Assembly (NCBI GenBank): GCA_964453035.1
Contig: CAYVOX010000150.1
Location: 1 to 7,546, forward strand
Direction: 5' to 3'
DNA length: 7,546 nt
DNA from: CAYVOX01 sp964453035
Lineage (GTDB): Bacteria; Chloroflexota; Anaerolineae; Anaerolineales; Anaerolineaceae
The number at the start of each line of letters is the position of its first letter. Within the stretch, counting starts at the first letter, position 1. Under the pieces are notes generated by a model, which was not told where the DNA came from, did not search any database, and saw nothing but the letters and a program-made list of their open reading frames with translations. Below, piece after piece: positions 1 through 5,126 of this stretch. The position numbers and the translations under genes were made by a program.

Positions 1-729
1 AAGGTGCTGGCCGTGCAGAGCGGCGGCGGAACGGCTGCGCTCATCTACAACAACGCGCCGGGCGGCTTCCTGGGCACCATGGGCGAGGAAACCTCAACCA
101 TCATCGGCATCAGCCTGAGCCAGGAAGACGGGCAGTGGCTGGTAGCCAATAACCTTGGTATTACCGCAACGGTGAGCAGCGTCCTCACTCAACCCGCCAG
201 CGGCTACGAAGCCTGGGACGGCACCTCCATGGCAACCCCGCACGTTTCAGCCGTGGCCGCCCTGGTGTGGAGCAAGAATCCCAGCCTGACCAACGTCCAG
301 GTGCGCTCAGCCCTGCAAGCAACCGCCAAGGATCTCGGCACCGCCGGACGCGACGCTTACTACGGTTACGGCCTTGTGCAGGCCAAAGCGGCGGTGGATT
401 CGGTGGGTGGCGGCGGCGGCGGCACGGGCGGAGAATTGTTTGCCACCCTCAGTGGCAGCAAATCCACCAAGGGCAAAACCTGGACCGCCACGGTGACCAT
501 CCTGGTCAAAGATAAATTGGGCGCAGTGGTTCCGGATGTAACCGTGAGCGGTCACTGGAGCACCAACGCAACCGCAACCTGCCTGACCGGTTCCACTGGC
601 ACCTGCTCGGTCAAAGTGAGCCTTTCAACGTCCACTGCCAGCGTGACCTTCACGTTGGATAACCTGGCTAAGACCGGCTACACATACACGGTTCCCAATC
701 CGAAACTATCCATCACGATAACAAAGTAA
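1..729 (+). CDS. Subtilisin-like (S8) serine protease, C-terminal part (5' truncated by window edge)
   Basis: This is the 3' end of an exported subtilase gene, open from base 1 and ending in TAA at 727-729 (242 residues visible). Residues 1 to about 60 look like the second half of a protease-associated (PA) domain, with the typical ALIYNN, LGTMG and ISLSQEDGQ stretches. The catalytic serine block GTSMATPHVS follows, with the nucleophile at residue 76 (codon 226-228), then the closing helix segment ending GYGLVQAKAAVD. The Asp and His of the triad lie outside the window. A Gly6 linker (residues 136-141) leads to a Thr/Ser-rich beta-type domain of about 100 residues resembling bacterial Ig-like domains, with two cysteines (194 and 202) that could form a disulfide. 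Such proteins degrade extracellular protein. No sorting motif or membrane anchor is seen at the C-terminus, so release or non-covalent surface attachment is likely. The family call is firm; the substrate is unknown. Confidence 0.93.
   Translation, partial: KVLAVQSGGGTAALIYNNAPGGFLGTMGEETSTIIGISLSQEDGQWLVANNLGITATVSSVLTQPASGYEAWDGTSMATPHVSAVAALVWSKNPSLTNVQVRSALQATAKDLGTAGRDAYYGYGLVQAKAAVDSVGGGGGGTGGELFATLSGSKSTKGKTWTATVTILVKDKLGAVVPDVTVSGHWSTNATATCLTGSTGTCSVKVSLSTSTASVTFTLDNLAKTGYTYTVPNPKLSITITK
409..423 (+). repeat. (GGC)5 trinucleotide tract encoding the polyglycine linker
   Basis: Five perfect in-frame GGC codons follow a GGT codon and give the Gly6 linker between the protease domain and the C-terminal Ig-like domain. 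Changes by whole units would keep the frame and only alter linker length. Confidence 0.8.
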
Positions 730-753
730 AGAGTTTTTCAGAATCTGAAACAG

Positions 754-787
754 AACCTCACAGGCCAAAACCCTGTGAGGTTTTTTT
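754..787 (+). terminator. Rho-independent terminator of the subtilase gene
   Basis: A perfect 9-bp stem, CCTCACAGG (756-764) with CCTGTGAGG (772-780), is extended by two A-T pairs (754-755 with 781-782). The loop is 7 nt and a run of seven T follows (781-787). It begins 25 nt after the stop codon and is the only convincing intrinsic terminator in the window. Confidence 0.92.
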
Positions 788-921
788 GATGGGTAGAAAC
801 GGCTTTTAGTTTCGTTCATTCCAACCACCGCCCATCCTGCCGCGAACAATTCTGGCAAAGAAGTTGCATTTCAAGATACACTCCGGTTCGCTTGTGGCGT
901 GTTTCTCAGCCGACTTACCTG

Positions 922-949
922 TTTACGCCGTGGAAAAACCACGTATAAT
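922..949 (+). promoter_or_regulatory. Predicted sigma70-type promoter for the kinase-receiver operon
   Basis: A perfect -10 TATAAT (944-949) lies 16 bp after a partial -35 TTTACG (922-927, 4 of 6 to TTGACA). Transcription would start near 956, giving a leader of about 34 nt before the ATG at 990. The ribosome site is weak (GAAAGA at 979-984). The weak -35 would suit an activated or regulated promoter. Confidence 0.6.
929..943. promoter_or_regulatory. Possible operator: 15-nt palindrome abutting the -10 box
   Basis: CGTGG (929-933), a central A5 (934-938) and CCACG (939-943) form a perfect inverted repeat filling most of the spacer between -35 and -10. It ends on the base before TATAAT. It lies upstream of the predicted transcription start, so an RNA hairpin is unlikely; a protein-binding site is the simplest reading. 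The arms are only 5 bp, so chance is possible. Confidence 0.35.
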
Positions 950-989
950 AGAGAATACAGTCAGATTAGAACAGCACTGAAAGATTTAC

Positions 990-2843
990 ATGGGCAAACT
1001 CTTCACAAGCTTACGCAGTCGCTTAATCCTCCTGGTGATTCTCACCCTGATCCCCAGCGTGCTGTTTTTGGTGCGCGGCAGCCTGCAGCGCAGGGAGCAG
1101 GCCCGCCTGGATGCCCAGAACGAGGTCATCCACCTCGGGCGGGTGGCCTCCAGGATGCAGACCGAAATGGTGGAGAACGTCAAAGCCTTTCTGCTCACAG
1201 TGGCCCACCAGCCCTCCATCCGCCAGCAGGATATGAGCGAATGTAAATCCATCTTTGCCCACCTGGTGGATCAGCACTACCGCTATTTCTCTTCCTTCTA
1301 CGTGGCAGACCTGCAAGGCAACCTGCTCTGCACGCCTGAGGAAGTGCACCACGCGCCCAAATTCGAAGCCTGCGACCATTACAAAATGCTGGTGGAAGCC
1401 GATGATTTCGTTTACACCGGCTACCACGTGTGCAACACCACCGGCCTGGCGGTGCTTTCAGTGGGATACCCCATCACAAACTTGCAGGACGAGCGCGTCA
1501 TGGTCACCAACGTCAGCATTGACCTGGCCTGGTTTTACGATTTTGCCGCGGATATCGGTCTGCCGGAAGGCGCAGTGCTGGTGGTACTGGATGAGCAGGG
1601 CGTGATCCTCTCGCACTATCCGGATAACGACCGCTGGCGCGGCTACAAGCTGCCCAAAGCCACCGTCCTGTGGGACCTGTTCACCAAAAAAGAAGGTACC
1701 ATGATTGGCCAGGGCCTGGACGGCAAAGAATCCATCTTCGCCATGAGCACCATGGACGGCTCCACCGGCAAGTTCTACGTGGCGCTGGGCATGCCAACCG
1801 AGGTGGCTTACGCTGAAGGCAACCGCGAGATGATGATTAACCTGGTGGTGCTGCTGGGCGTGATGGCAGCCGTGCTTATCCTCATGTGGGTGCTGGGAGA
1901 TGTGATTATCGTCAAGCAGGCTAAAACCCTGGTAAAAACCACCCAGACTCTCGCCGCCGGCGACCTGACCGCCCGCTCCGGATTGGATTATTCCAAAGGC
2001 GAGCTGGGCCAGCTGGCTGAAGCCTTTGACCACATGGCCGACCAGTTGGTCAAGCGCGAAGCTGAGCGCGACCATAACGAAGCAACTTTGCACGAATACG
2101 CCGGCAACCTGGAACGCACCAACCAGGAACTGCGCGATTTTACCAACATCGCCTCGCACGACCTGCAAGAACCCCTGCGCAAAATCCAGACCTTTGGCGA
2201 GCTGCTGATTGAGCGCTGCGCCCCCAACCTGGATGAACAGGGCGTGGACTACGTCCACCGCATGCAGGGCGCCGCGCAGCGCATGCAGTCGCTGGTGGGC
2301 GAGCTGCTCACCTACTCACGCGTGACCAGCAAGGCCCGCCCCTTCTCGCGGGTGGACCTCAACCAGGTGGCGCGGCAGGTGCTGGCAGACCTGGATTACC
2401 AGATTGACCAGAAGAATGCCGATGTGAAGGTAACGGAGTTGCCCGTGGTGGAAGCCGACCCGGTGCAGATGACCCAGCTGCTGCAAAACCTGATTGGCAA
2501 CGCCCTCAAGTTCCACCGCAAGGACCAGTCGCCTGTGGTGCGCGTTTTCATGACCAGGGCGGTGAACGGACAGAACAGCAACGGCATGTGCGAGATCCGC
2601 GTTTCGGACCAGGGGATTGGCTTTGACGAAAGGTACCTGGAGCGCATCTTCCAGCCCTTCCAGAGGCTGCACGCCCGGGAAGAATTCGAAGGCACAGGCA
2701 TGGGGCTGGCTATCTGCCGCAAGATTGTTGACCGCCACGGCGGCACCATCACCGCCACCAGCACCCCCGGCAGCGGCTCCACCTTCATCATCCAGCTGCC
2801 GCTCAACCAGAAACTGAAAGGCCAGGTGCCCTATGAACACTAA
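990..2843 (+). CDS. Membrane sensor histidine kinase (Cache-like sensor, HAMP, HisKA, HATPase_c)
   Basis: The 617-residue protein senses an extracytoplasmic signal and autophosphorylates. A positively charged N-terminus and membrane segment (about 11-29) precede a sensor region of about 250 residues outside the membrane. The size and motifs there (SFYVADLQGNLLC; VVLDEQGVILSHYPD) fit a double Cache domain, and it holds four cysteines (85, 114, 128, 148). A second membrane segment (about 282-303) leads to a HAMP domain (about 304-357) and coiled coil. The HisKA motif IASHDLQEPLRKI places the phosphorylated His at 390 (codon 2157-2159). The ATP-binding domain has its N-box (N500, N504), G1 DQGIGF (540-545), F-box IFQPF (553-557) and G2 GTGMGL (568-573), so it should be active. 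The HisKA subtype resembles that of phytochrome-class kinases, although no GAF or PHY domain is present. The stop overlaps the receiver gene by 11 bp, indicating translational coupling. The ligand cannot be read from sequence. Confidence 0.93.
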   Translation: MGKLFTSLRSRLILLVILTLIPSVLFLVRGSLQRREQARLDAQNEVIHLGRVASRMQTEMVENVKAFLLTVAHQPSIRQQDMSECKSIFAHLVDQHYRYFSSFYVADLQGNLLCTPEEVHHAPKFEACDHYKMLVEADDFVYTGYHVCNTTGLAVLSVGYPITNLQDERVMVTNVSIDLAWFYDFAADIGLPEGAVLVVLDEQGVILSHYPDNDRWRGYKLPKATVLWDLFTKKEGTMIGQGLDGKESIFAMSTMDGSTGKFYVALGMPTEVAYAEGNREMMINLVVLLGVMAAVLILMWVLGDVIIVKQAKTLVKTTQTLAAGDLTARSGLDYSKGELGQLAEAFDHMADQLVKREAERDHNEATLHEYAGNLERTNQELRDFTNIASHDLQEPLRKIQTFGELLIERCAPNLDEQGVDYVHRMQGAAQRMQSLVGELLTYSRVTSKARPFSRVDLNQVARQVLADLDYQIDQKNADVKVTELPVVEADPVQMTQLLQNLIGNALKFHRKDQSPVVRVFMTRAVNGQNSNGMCEIRVSDQGIGFDERYLERIFQPFQRLHAREEFEGTGMGLAICRKIVDRHGGTITATSTPGSGSTFIIQLPLNQKLKGQVPYEH

Positions 2844-3315
2844 ACCCAAGCCGCGCATCATCCTGCTGGCTGAGGATGACCCGGACGATATCTACCTGAT
2901 TGGCGAGGCCATTGACGAGAGCGGGCTGGATATTACCCTCTACCTGGTTCAGGATGGCGATGAGCTGCTGGATTACCTCTACCACCGCGGAAAGTATGCC
3001 GACCCGCAGGATGCCCCCCGCCCCGACCTGATTCTGCTTGACCTCAACATGCCCCGCAAGGATGGGCGCACCGCCCTGGCTGAAATCAAAGCCGACCCGG
3101 GCATGCGCGGCATCCCCGTGGTGGTGCTGACCACCTCCAGCGCCCAGGACGACCTGGACCGCTCCTACGCCTCCGGCTCAAGCGGGTTTGTCACCAAGCC
3201 CGCCAGCTTCAAGGCGCTGCGCGAGGTGATTGCCAAAATTGGCGAGTACTGGCTGGGCACCGTGCGCCTGCCAGAAGAGCCGCCTTACGCTGAGGGGAAG
3301 AGAAAAGAGGACTGA
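2833..3315 (+). CDS. Stand-alone receiver-domain response regulator (Rcp1-like)
   Basis: The 160-residue protein is a single receiver domain with no DNA-binding or enzymatic output. Visible key residues are the acidic pocket (E14, D15, D16 in LLAEDDPDD), the phospho-acceptor D70 in LILLDLNMP, the switch T100 in VVVLTTSS and the conserved K122 in FVTKPAS. The DPDD start and the KADPGMRGIPVVVLTTS stretch match the Rcp1 class that partners phytochrome-type kinases. Its ATG lies inside the end of the kinase gene (11-bp overlap), so the two are almost certainly cognate partners. Output is probably through protein-protein contact or as a phosphate shuttle to a further kinase or phosphotransfer protein. 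The C-terminal tail after about residue 140 is charged and probably unstructured. Its last 31 bp overlap the convergent regulator gene, with no terminator between them. Confidence 0.93.
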   Translation: MNTKPKPRIILLAEDDPDDIYLIGEAIDESGLDITLYLVQDGDELLDYLYHRGKYADPQDAPRPDLILLDLNMPRKDGRTALAEIKADPGMRGIPVVVLTTSSAQDDLDRSYASGSSGFVTKPASFKALREVIAKIGEYWLGTVRLPEEPPYAEGKRKED

Positions 3316-4637
3316 GCCAGGCGCGATTTGCGCATCACCAGGTCGGCCTGGTTGATGAGCGTGTTGGGGTCGGTGCCGTCATCGGGGTAGGCGCTGGTGC
3401 CCAACGCCACCTTGACTTCCACCGCCTGGCCCTGAACAAGAATGGGGGATGAGACCGCGTTGTAGATTTTCTGCGCAATCATGGGGATGACGGCAGAATC
3501 TTTAATCGATTCCAAAATGACGGCAAATTCATCTTCCTGAAGGCGGGCCACCGTATCGCCTTTGCGAACCGCGCCGGTTAAGCGCTTAACCAGGTTCTGT
3601 TCCACCTGGATTTTAAGCTCGGCATTCATTTTGGGGTTAAGCGGGAAGGTGACCGAGAGGATGCACACCGCGGCTATCAACTGGTCGCGCTCCATGCGCG
3701 TGAGGGTGTGCTGCAGGCGGTCCATGAAGAGCGGGCGCATGGGAATTTGCGTGAAGGGATCGTAAAGCGGGCCGGTGGGGCGCGGGCGACCCTGCCCGGT
3801 CTTGGCGGGGGTGGGCTCTGGGGCGGGCGGCAGGCTGCCGGTATCCAGTTTATCCAGCGGAAGGCCGTTTTTAATCTGCTCGTACAGGCGCTTGGTCTCA
3901 GCGGAGGGTTCCACGCCCAGCTCGCGCTTGATGTACGAGCGGCACAGGTTGTATTGCTGCAGCGCCGCGCTGCGCCGCCCGGAGCGGGCAAAAATGTGCA
4001 TCAACAGTCTGTGCGCTTCTTCTTCCAGCGGGGCCAGCGTGACGTAGCGCCAGGCGTACTGGTAGGCCTGGTCAAAGGCGGCCTGCTTGAAGTACACCTC
4101 AGCCAGCGAGTGCAGCGAATCCAGCAGGCTGCGGAAGTAACGCTCGCGGTGGAAGAACACCCACTCCTGGAAGGCCGCCACGTCGCTGAGCAGCAAATCC
4201 TCCAGAAAGTCCCCCCGGTAAACCTCCACGGCCTGTTCCAGGTTGTGCAGGCATTCCGGGCAGGTGTGCAGGTGCGGGTGTTCGTGCCCGTGGGTGGCCT
4301 GCAGGTGGTCGGTGAAAACCGCGGTGTCGCGCCAGGCAATAGCGGCGTTGAACTTGACCGAATCTTCGGTGATTTGCAGGAAGGGGTTGGTGTTATCGCC
4401 GGTCAGCACCTTGCGAATGCCCAGCAGGGCCTGGCGCAGGTTCATGCGCGCCTGGTTCTCGGGCCGGTCAGGCCAGAAGAACTCGGCGATGGATTCACGC
4501 GGGTGCACGCGCTGCGATTCCATGACGAGATAAGCCAGGATGGCGCGCTCCTTGCGCGTGCGCAGGTTCTCGGTGATATCCACACCGGCGTAATGTACTT
4601 TGAAAGACCCGAGCAGAAAGAATTTTAATATGGACAT
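3285..4637 (-). CDS. SARP/BTAD-family transcriptional regulator fused to a degenerate GGDEF domain
   Basis: The 450-residue protein starts with a winged-helix DNA-binding domain (about 4-95), showing the SARP signature R-x-ILAYLV, then EFFWPD, then ARMNLRQALLGIRKVL. The bacterial transcriptional activator domain (about 100-257) has EVYRGDFLEDLL and the TPR-like LAPLEEEAHRLLMHIFARSGRR. Inside it is a His/Cys-rich stretch (116-131: three HxH-type pairs, then CPEC). A Pro-rich linker (about 267-290) leads to a GGDEF-like domain (about 290-440). That domain keeps the fold markers (LYDPFTQIPMRPLFMDRL; VARL; SAYPDDGTDPNTLINQADLVM). The signature is QEDEF (367-371) and the usual LDLDxFK metal segment is ILSVTFP, so cyclase activity is unlikely. 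RKGD (358-361) sits at the standard I-site spacing, six residues before the signature. It probably activates transcription, perhaps using the GGDEF domain as a nucleotide sensor. No Shine-Dalgarno is seen before the ATG. A divergent gene and tandem 11-bp repeats lie upstream. Confidence 0.9.
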   Translation of the reverse strand: MSILKFFLLGSFKVHYAGVDITENLRTRKERAILAYLVMESQRVHPRESIAEFFWPDRPENQARMNLRQALLGIRKVLTGDNTNPFLQITEDSVKFNAAIAWRDTAVFTDHLQATHGHEHPHLHTCPECLHNLEQAVEVYRGDFLEDLLLSDVAAFQEWVFFHRERYFRSLLDSLHSLAEVYFKQAAFDQAYQYAWRYVTLAPLEEEAHRLLMHIFARSGRRSAALQQYNLCRSYIKRELGVEPSAETKRLYEQIKNGLPLDKLDTGSLPPAPEPTPAKTGQGRPRPTGPLYDPFTQIPMRPLFMDRLQHTLTRMERDQLIAAVCILSVTFPLNPKMNAELKIQVEQNLVKRLTGAVRKGDTVARLQEDEFAVILESIKDSAVIPMIAQKIYNAVSSPILVQGQAVEVKVALGTSAYPDDGTDPNTLINQADLVMRKSRLAQSSFLFPSA

Positions 4638-4660
4638 TTTTAGTCTTATTTCACATATTT

Positions 4661-4689
4661 ATATTAACCAAACTCAGTCGATATTTCAA
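4661..4689 (-). promoter_or_regulatory. Predicted promoter of the BTAD regulator gene
   Basis: On the minus strand, TTGAAA (4684-4689; 5 of 6 to TTGACA) is followed after 17 bp by TAATAT (4661-4666; 4 of 6 to TATAAT). An alternative -10, TATAAA at 4658-4663, would have a 20-bp spacer. The leader would be short, about 15-20 nt, consistent with the absence of a ribosome-binding site. Confidence 0.45.
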
Positions 4690-4716
4690 AAATAAAGTGG
4701 ATTTCTCTAATCCAAT

Positions 4717-4749
4717 TTCACGCTTAATTCACGCCTGGTTCACTCCTGG
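4717..4749 (+). promoter_or_regulatory. Three tandem 11-bp direct repeats, candidate SARP/BTAD operator
   Basis: Three adjoining 11-mers read TTCACGCTTAA (4717-4727), TTCACGCCTGG (4728-4738) and TTCACTCCTGG (4739-4749). The first two share 8 of 11 positions and the last two 10 of 11; the heptamer core is TTCAC(G/T)C. SARP regulators are known to bind heptamer direct repeats with 11-bp spacing just upstream of the -10 box, and a SARP-like gene begins 80 bp away. A weak in-phase fourth unit (ATACCGC, 4750-4756) would end 8 bp before the -10 at 4765, the spacing reported for SARP-activated promoters. Another in-phase partial match, GTCACGG (4772-4778), lies downstream of that -10. The repeats are seen directly; the binding protein is inferred. 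Confidence 0.7.
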
Positions 4750-4761
4750 ATACCGCCCATT

Positions 4762-4770
4762 TGTGATAAT
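4762..4770 (+). promoter_or_regulatory. Extended -10 element of the divergent rightward promoter
   Basis: TGTGATAAT contains an extended -10 TG (4762-4763) and hexamer GATAAT (4765-4770). No good -35 exists at 16-18 bp; that position falls in the 11-bp repeats (ACTCCT at 4742-4747), as expected of an activator-dependent promoter. The leader to the ATG at 4811 would be about 34 nt. A second candidate, TATTAT at 4788-4793, is too close to the ribosome site to be preferred. Confidence 0.5.
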
Positions 4771-4810
4771 GGTCACGGAATAACTCTTATTATCGGAAGG
4801 TTGGGCCACA

Positions 4811-5044
4811 ATGCGCGAAATGAACTGCAACTACCTCTCATTTTTACTCCGCGTCTGGAAAGACAGCATTGACGGCGAGTGGCACGCAACCCTTCAGGAC
4901 GTCATCAGTGGTGAGAGTTTCCACTTCGCAACACTCTATGAATTATACGTCAACCTGCGCGAGTTGACCAGCGAGCGCGGCAACAACCAGCTTGAGCAGT
5001 TGGTCAGCCAGAGCAGGATTCAACTTTCGGTAAAGGGAGAATAG
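4811..5044 (+). CDS. Small conserved-type protein of unknown function (77 aa)
   Basis: The 77-residue protein has no signal peptide or membrane segment and reads as a compact cytoplasmic alpha/beta protein. It begins with NYLSFLLRVWKD, followed by GEWHATLQDVISGESFHFATLYELYVNLREL and a polar tail. This matches a pattern I recall in small Chloroflexota proteins (SFLLRLW, then WRASLE, then TGERxGFASLEALFxFL), often found near BTAD regulators; the function is unknown. The start is supported by GGAAGG at 4795-4800, 10 nt before the ATG. The gene is divergent from the BTAD regulator and lies directly downstream of the 11-bp repeats and extended -10, so it is the prime candidate target. It may be co-transcribed with the secreted-protein gene 82 nt downstream, as I see no strong promoter in between. 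Confidence 0.85.
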   Translation: MREMNCNYLSFLLRVWKDSIDGEWHATLQDVISGESFHFATLYELYVNLRELTSERGNNQLEQLVSQSRIQLSVKGE

Positions 5045-5052
5045 GACCGCGT

Positions 5053-5124
5053 ATGCATGAAACCAAGAGAGAACCGTTACAAAGCTACTGCACACCTGTT
5101 GTAAAAATTGAGAGAGGAGGATAG
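5053..5124 (+). CDS. Possible 23-codon mini-ORF (leader peptide or translational coupler)
   Basis: An ATG at 5053 preceded by AGGA (5043-5046, 6-nt spacing) opens a 23-residue frame ending in TAG at 5122-5124, two bases before the ATG of the secreted-protein gene. The product begins MHETKREPLQ and has SYCTPVVKIE near its end. The final Gly-Gly codons are simply the ribosome-binding site of the next gene. It could be a coupling leader or a short peptide gene, but a frame this short can arise by chance and its codon use is uninformative. Confidence 0.25.
   Translation: MHETKREPLQSYCTPVVKIERGG
5077..5104. promoter_or_regulatory. Weak inverted repeat in the leader of the secreted-protein gene
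   Basis: TTACAA (5077-5082) and TTGTAA (5099-5104) are perfect 6-bp inverted arms 16 nt apart, ending 10 nt before the Shine-Dalgarno. It could be an operator or weak RNA stem; the arms are A/T-rich and chance is a real possibility. Confidence 0.2.
5115..5120 (+). promoter_or_regulatory. Strong Shine-Dalgarno fixing the start of the secreted-protein gene
   Basis: AGGAGG lies 6 nt before the ATG at 5127, the strongest ribosome-binding site in the window. It implies high translation and fixes the start immediately ahead of the signal peptide. Confidence 0.85.
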
Positions 5125-5126
5125 AT

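Larger units (their letters stand above)
788..989. other. Intergenic region upstream of the histidine kinase
   Basis: About 200 bases between the terminator and the kinase start hold no credible gene. A GTG-started frame from 899 only reads over the kinase in another frame. The right half contains the kinase promoter described separately. I see no structured RNA or repeat in the left half. Confidence 0.6.

Noticed and set aside
899..1246. 115-codon plus-strand frame overlapping the kinase start
   Set aside because: It overlaps the promoter and the first 85 codons of the kinase out of frame, lacks a ribosome site and its product is Pro/Arg-rich low-complexity sequence.
1458..2258. 266-codon open frame on the minus strand inside the kinase gene
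   Set aside because: It is antisense to conserved Cache, HAMP and HisKA coding sequence, and its His/Gln-rich product is typical of a reverse-strand shadow in GC-rich DNA.
990..2843. Calling the kinase a bacteriophytochrome because of its HisKA type and Rcp1-like partner
   Set aside because: There is no PAS-GAF-PHY chromophore region; the input is a membrane-flanked extracellular Cache-like domain.
3318..3770. Calling the regulator an active diguanylate cyclase
   Set aside because: The first two glycines of GGDEF are Gln and Glu and the metal-binding LDLD segment is lost, so catalysis is very unlikely even though the fold is recognisable.
3708..4628. 306-codon open frame on the plus strand opposite the BTAD gene
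   Set aside because: Its product has no recognisable motif and an unnatural Gly/Val/Gln-rich composition. It mirrors the codon structure of a clear SARP-type gene on the other strand, so it is an antisense shadow.
4717..4749. Short CRISPR-like or satellite array
   Set aside because: The three units are contiguous 11-mers without spacers in an intergenic promoter region; helical-turn spacing beside a SARP-type gene fits an operator far better.
4765..4794. GATAAT / ATTATC inverted repeat as an RNA hairpin or operator
   Set aside because: The arms are 6 bp, A/T-rich and 18 nt apart, and the left arm is better explained as the -10 box; no supporting symmetry extends beyond it.
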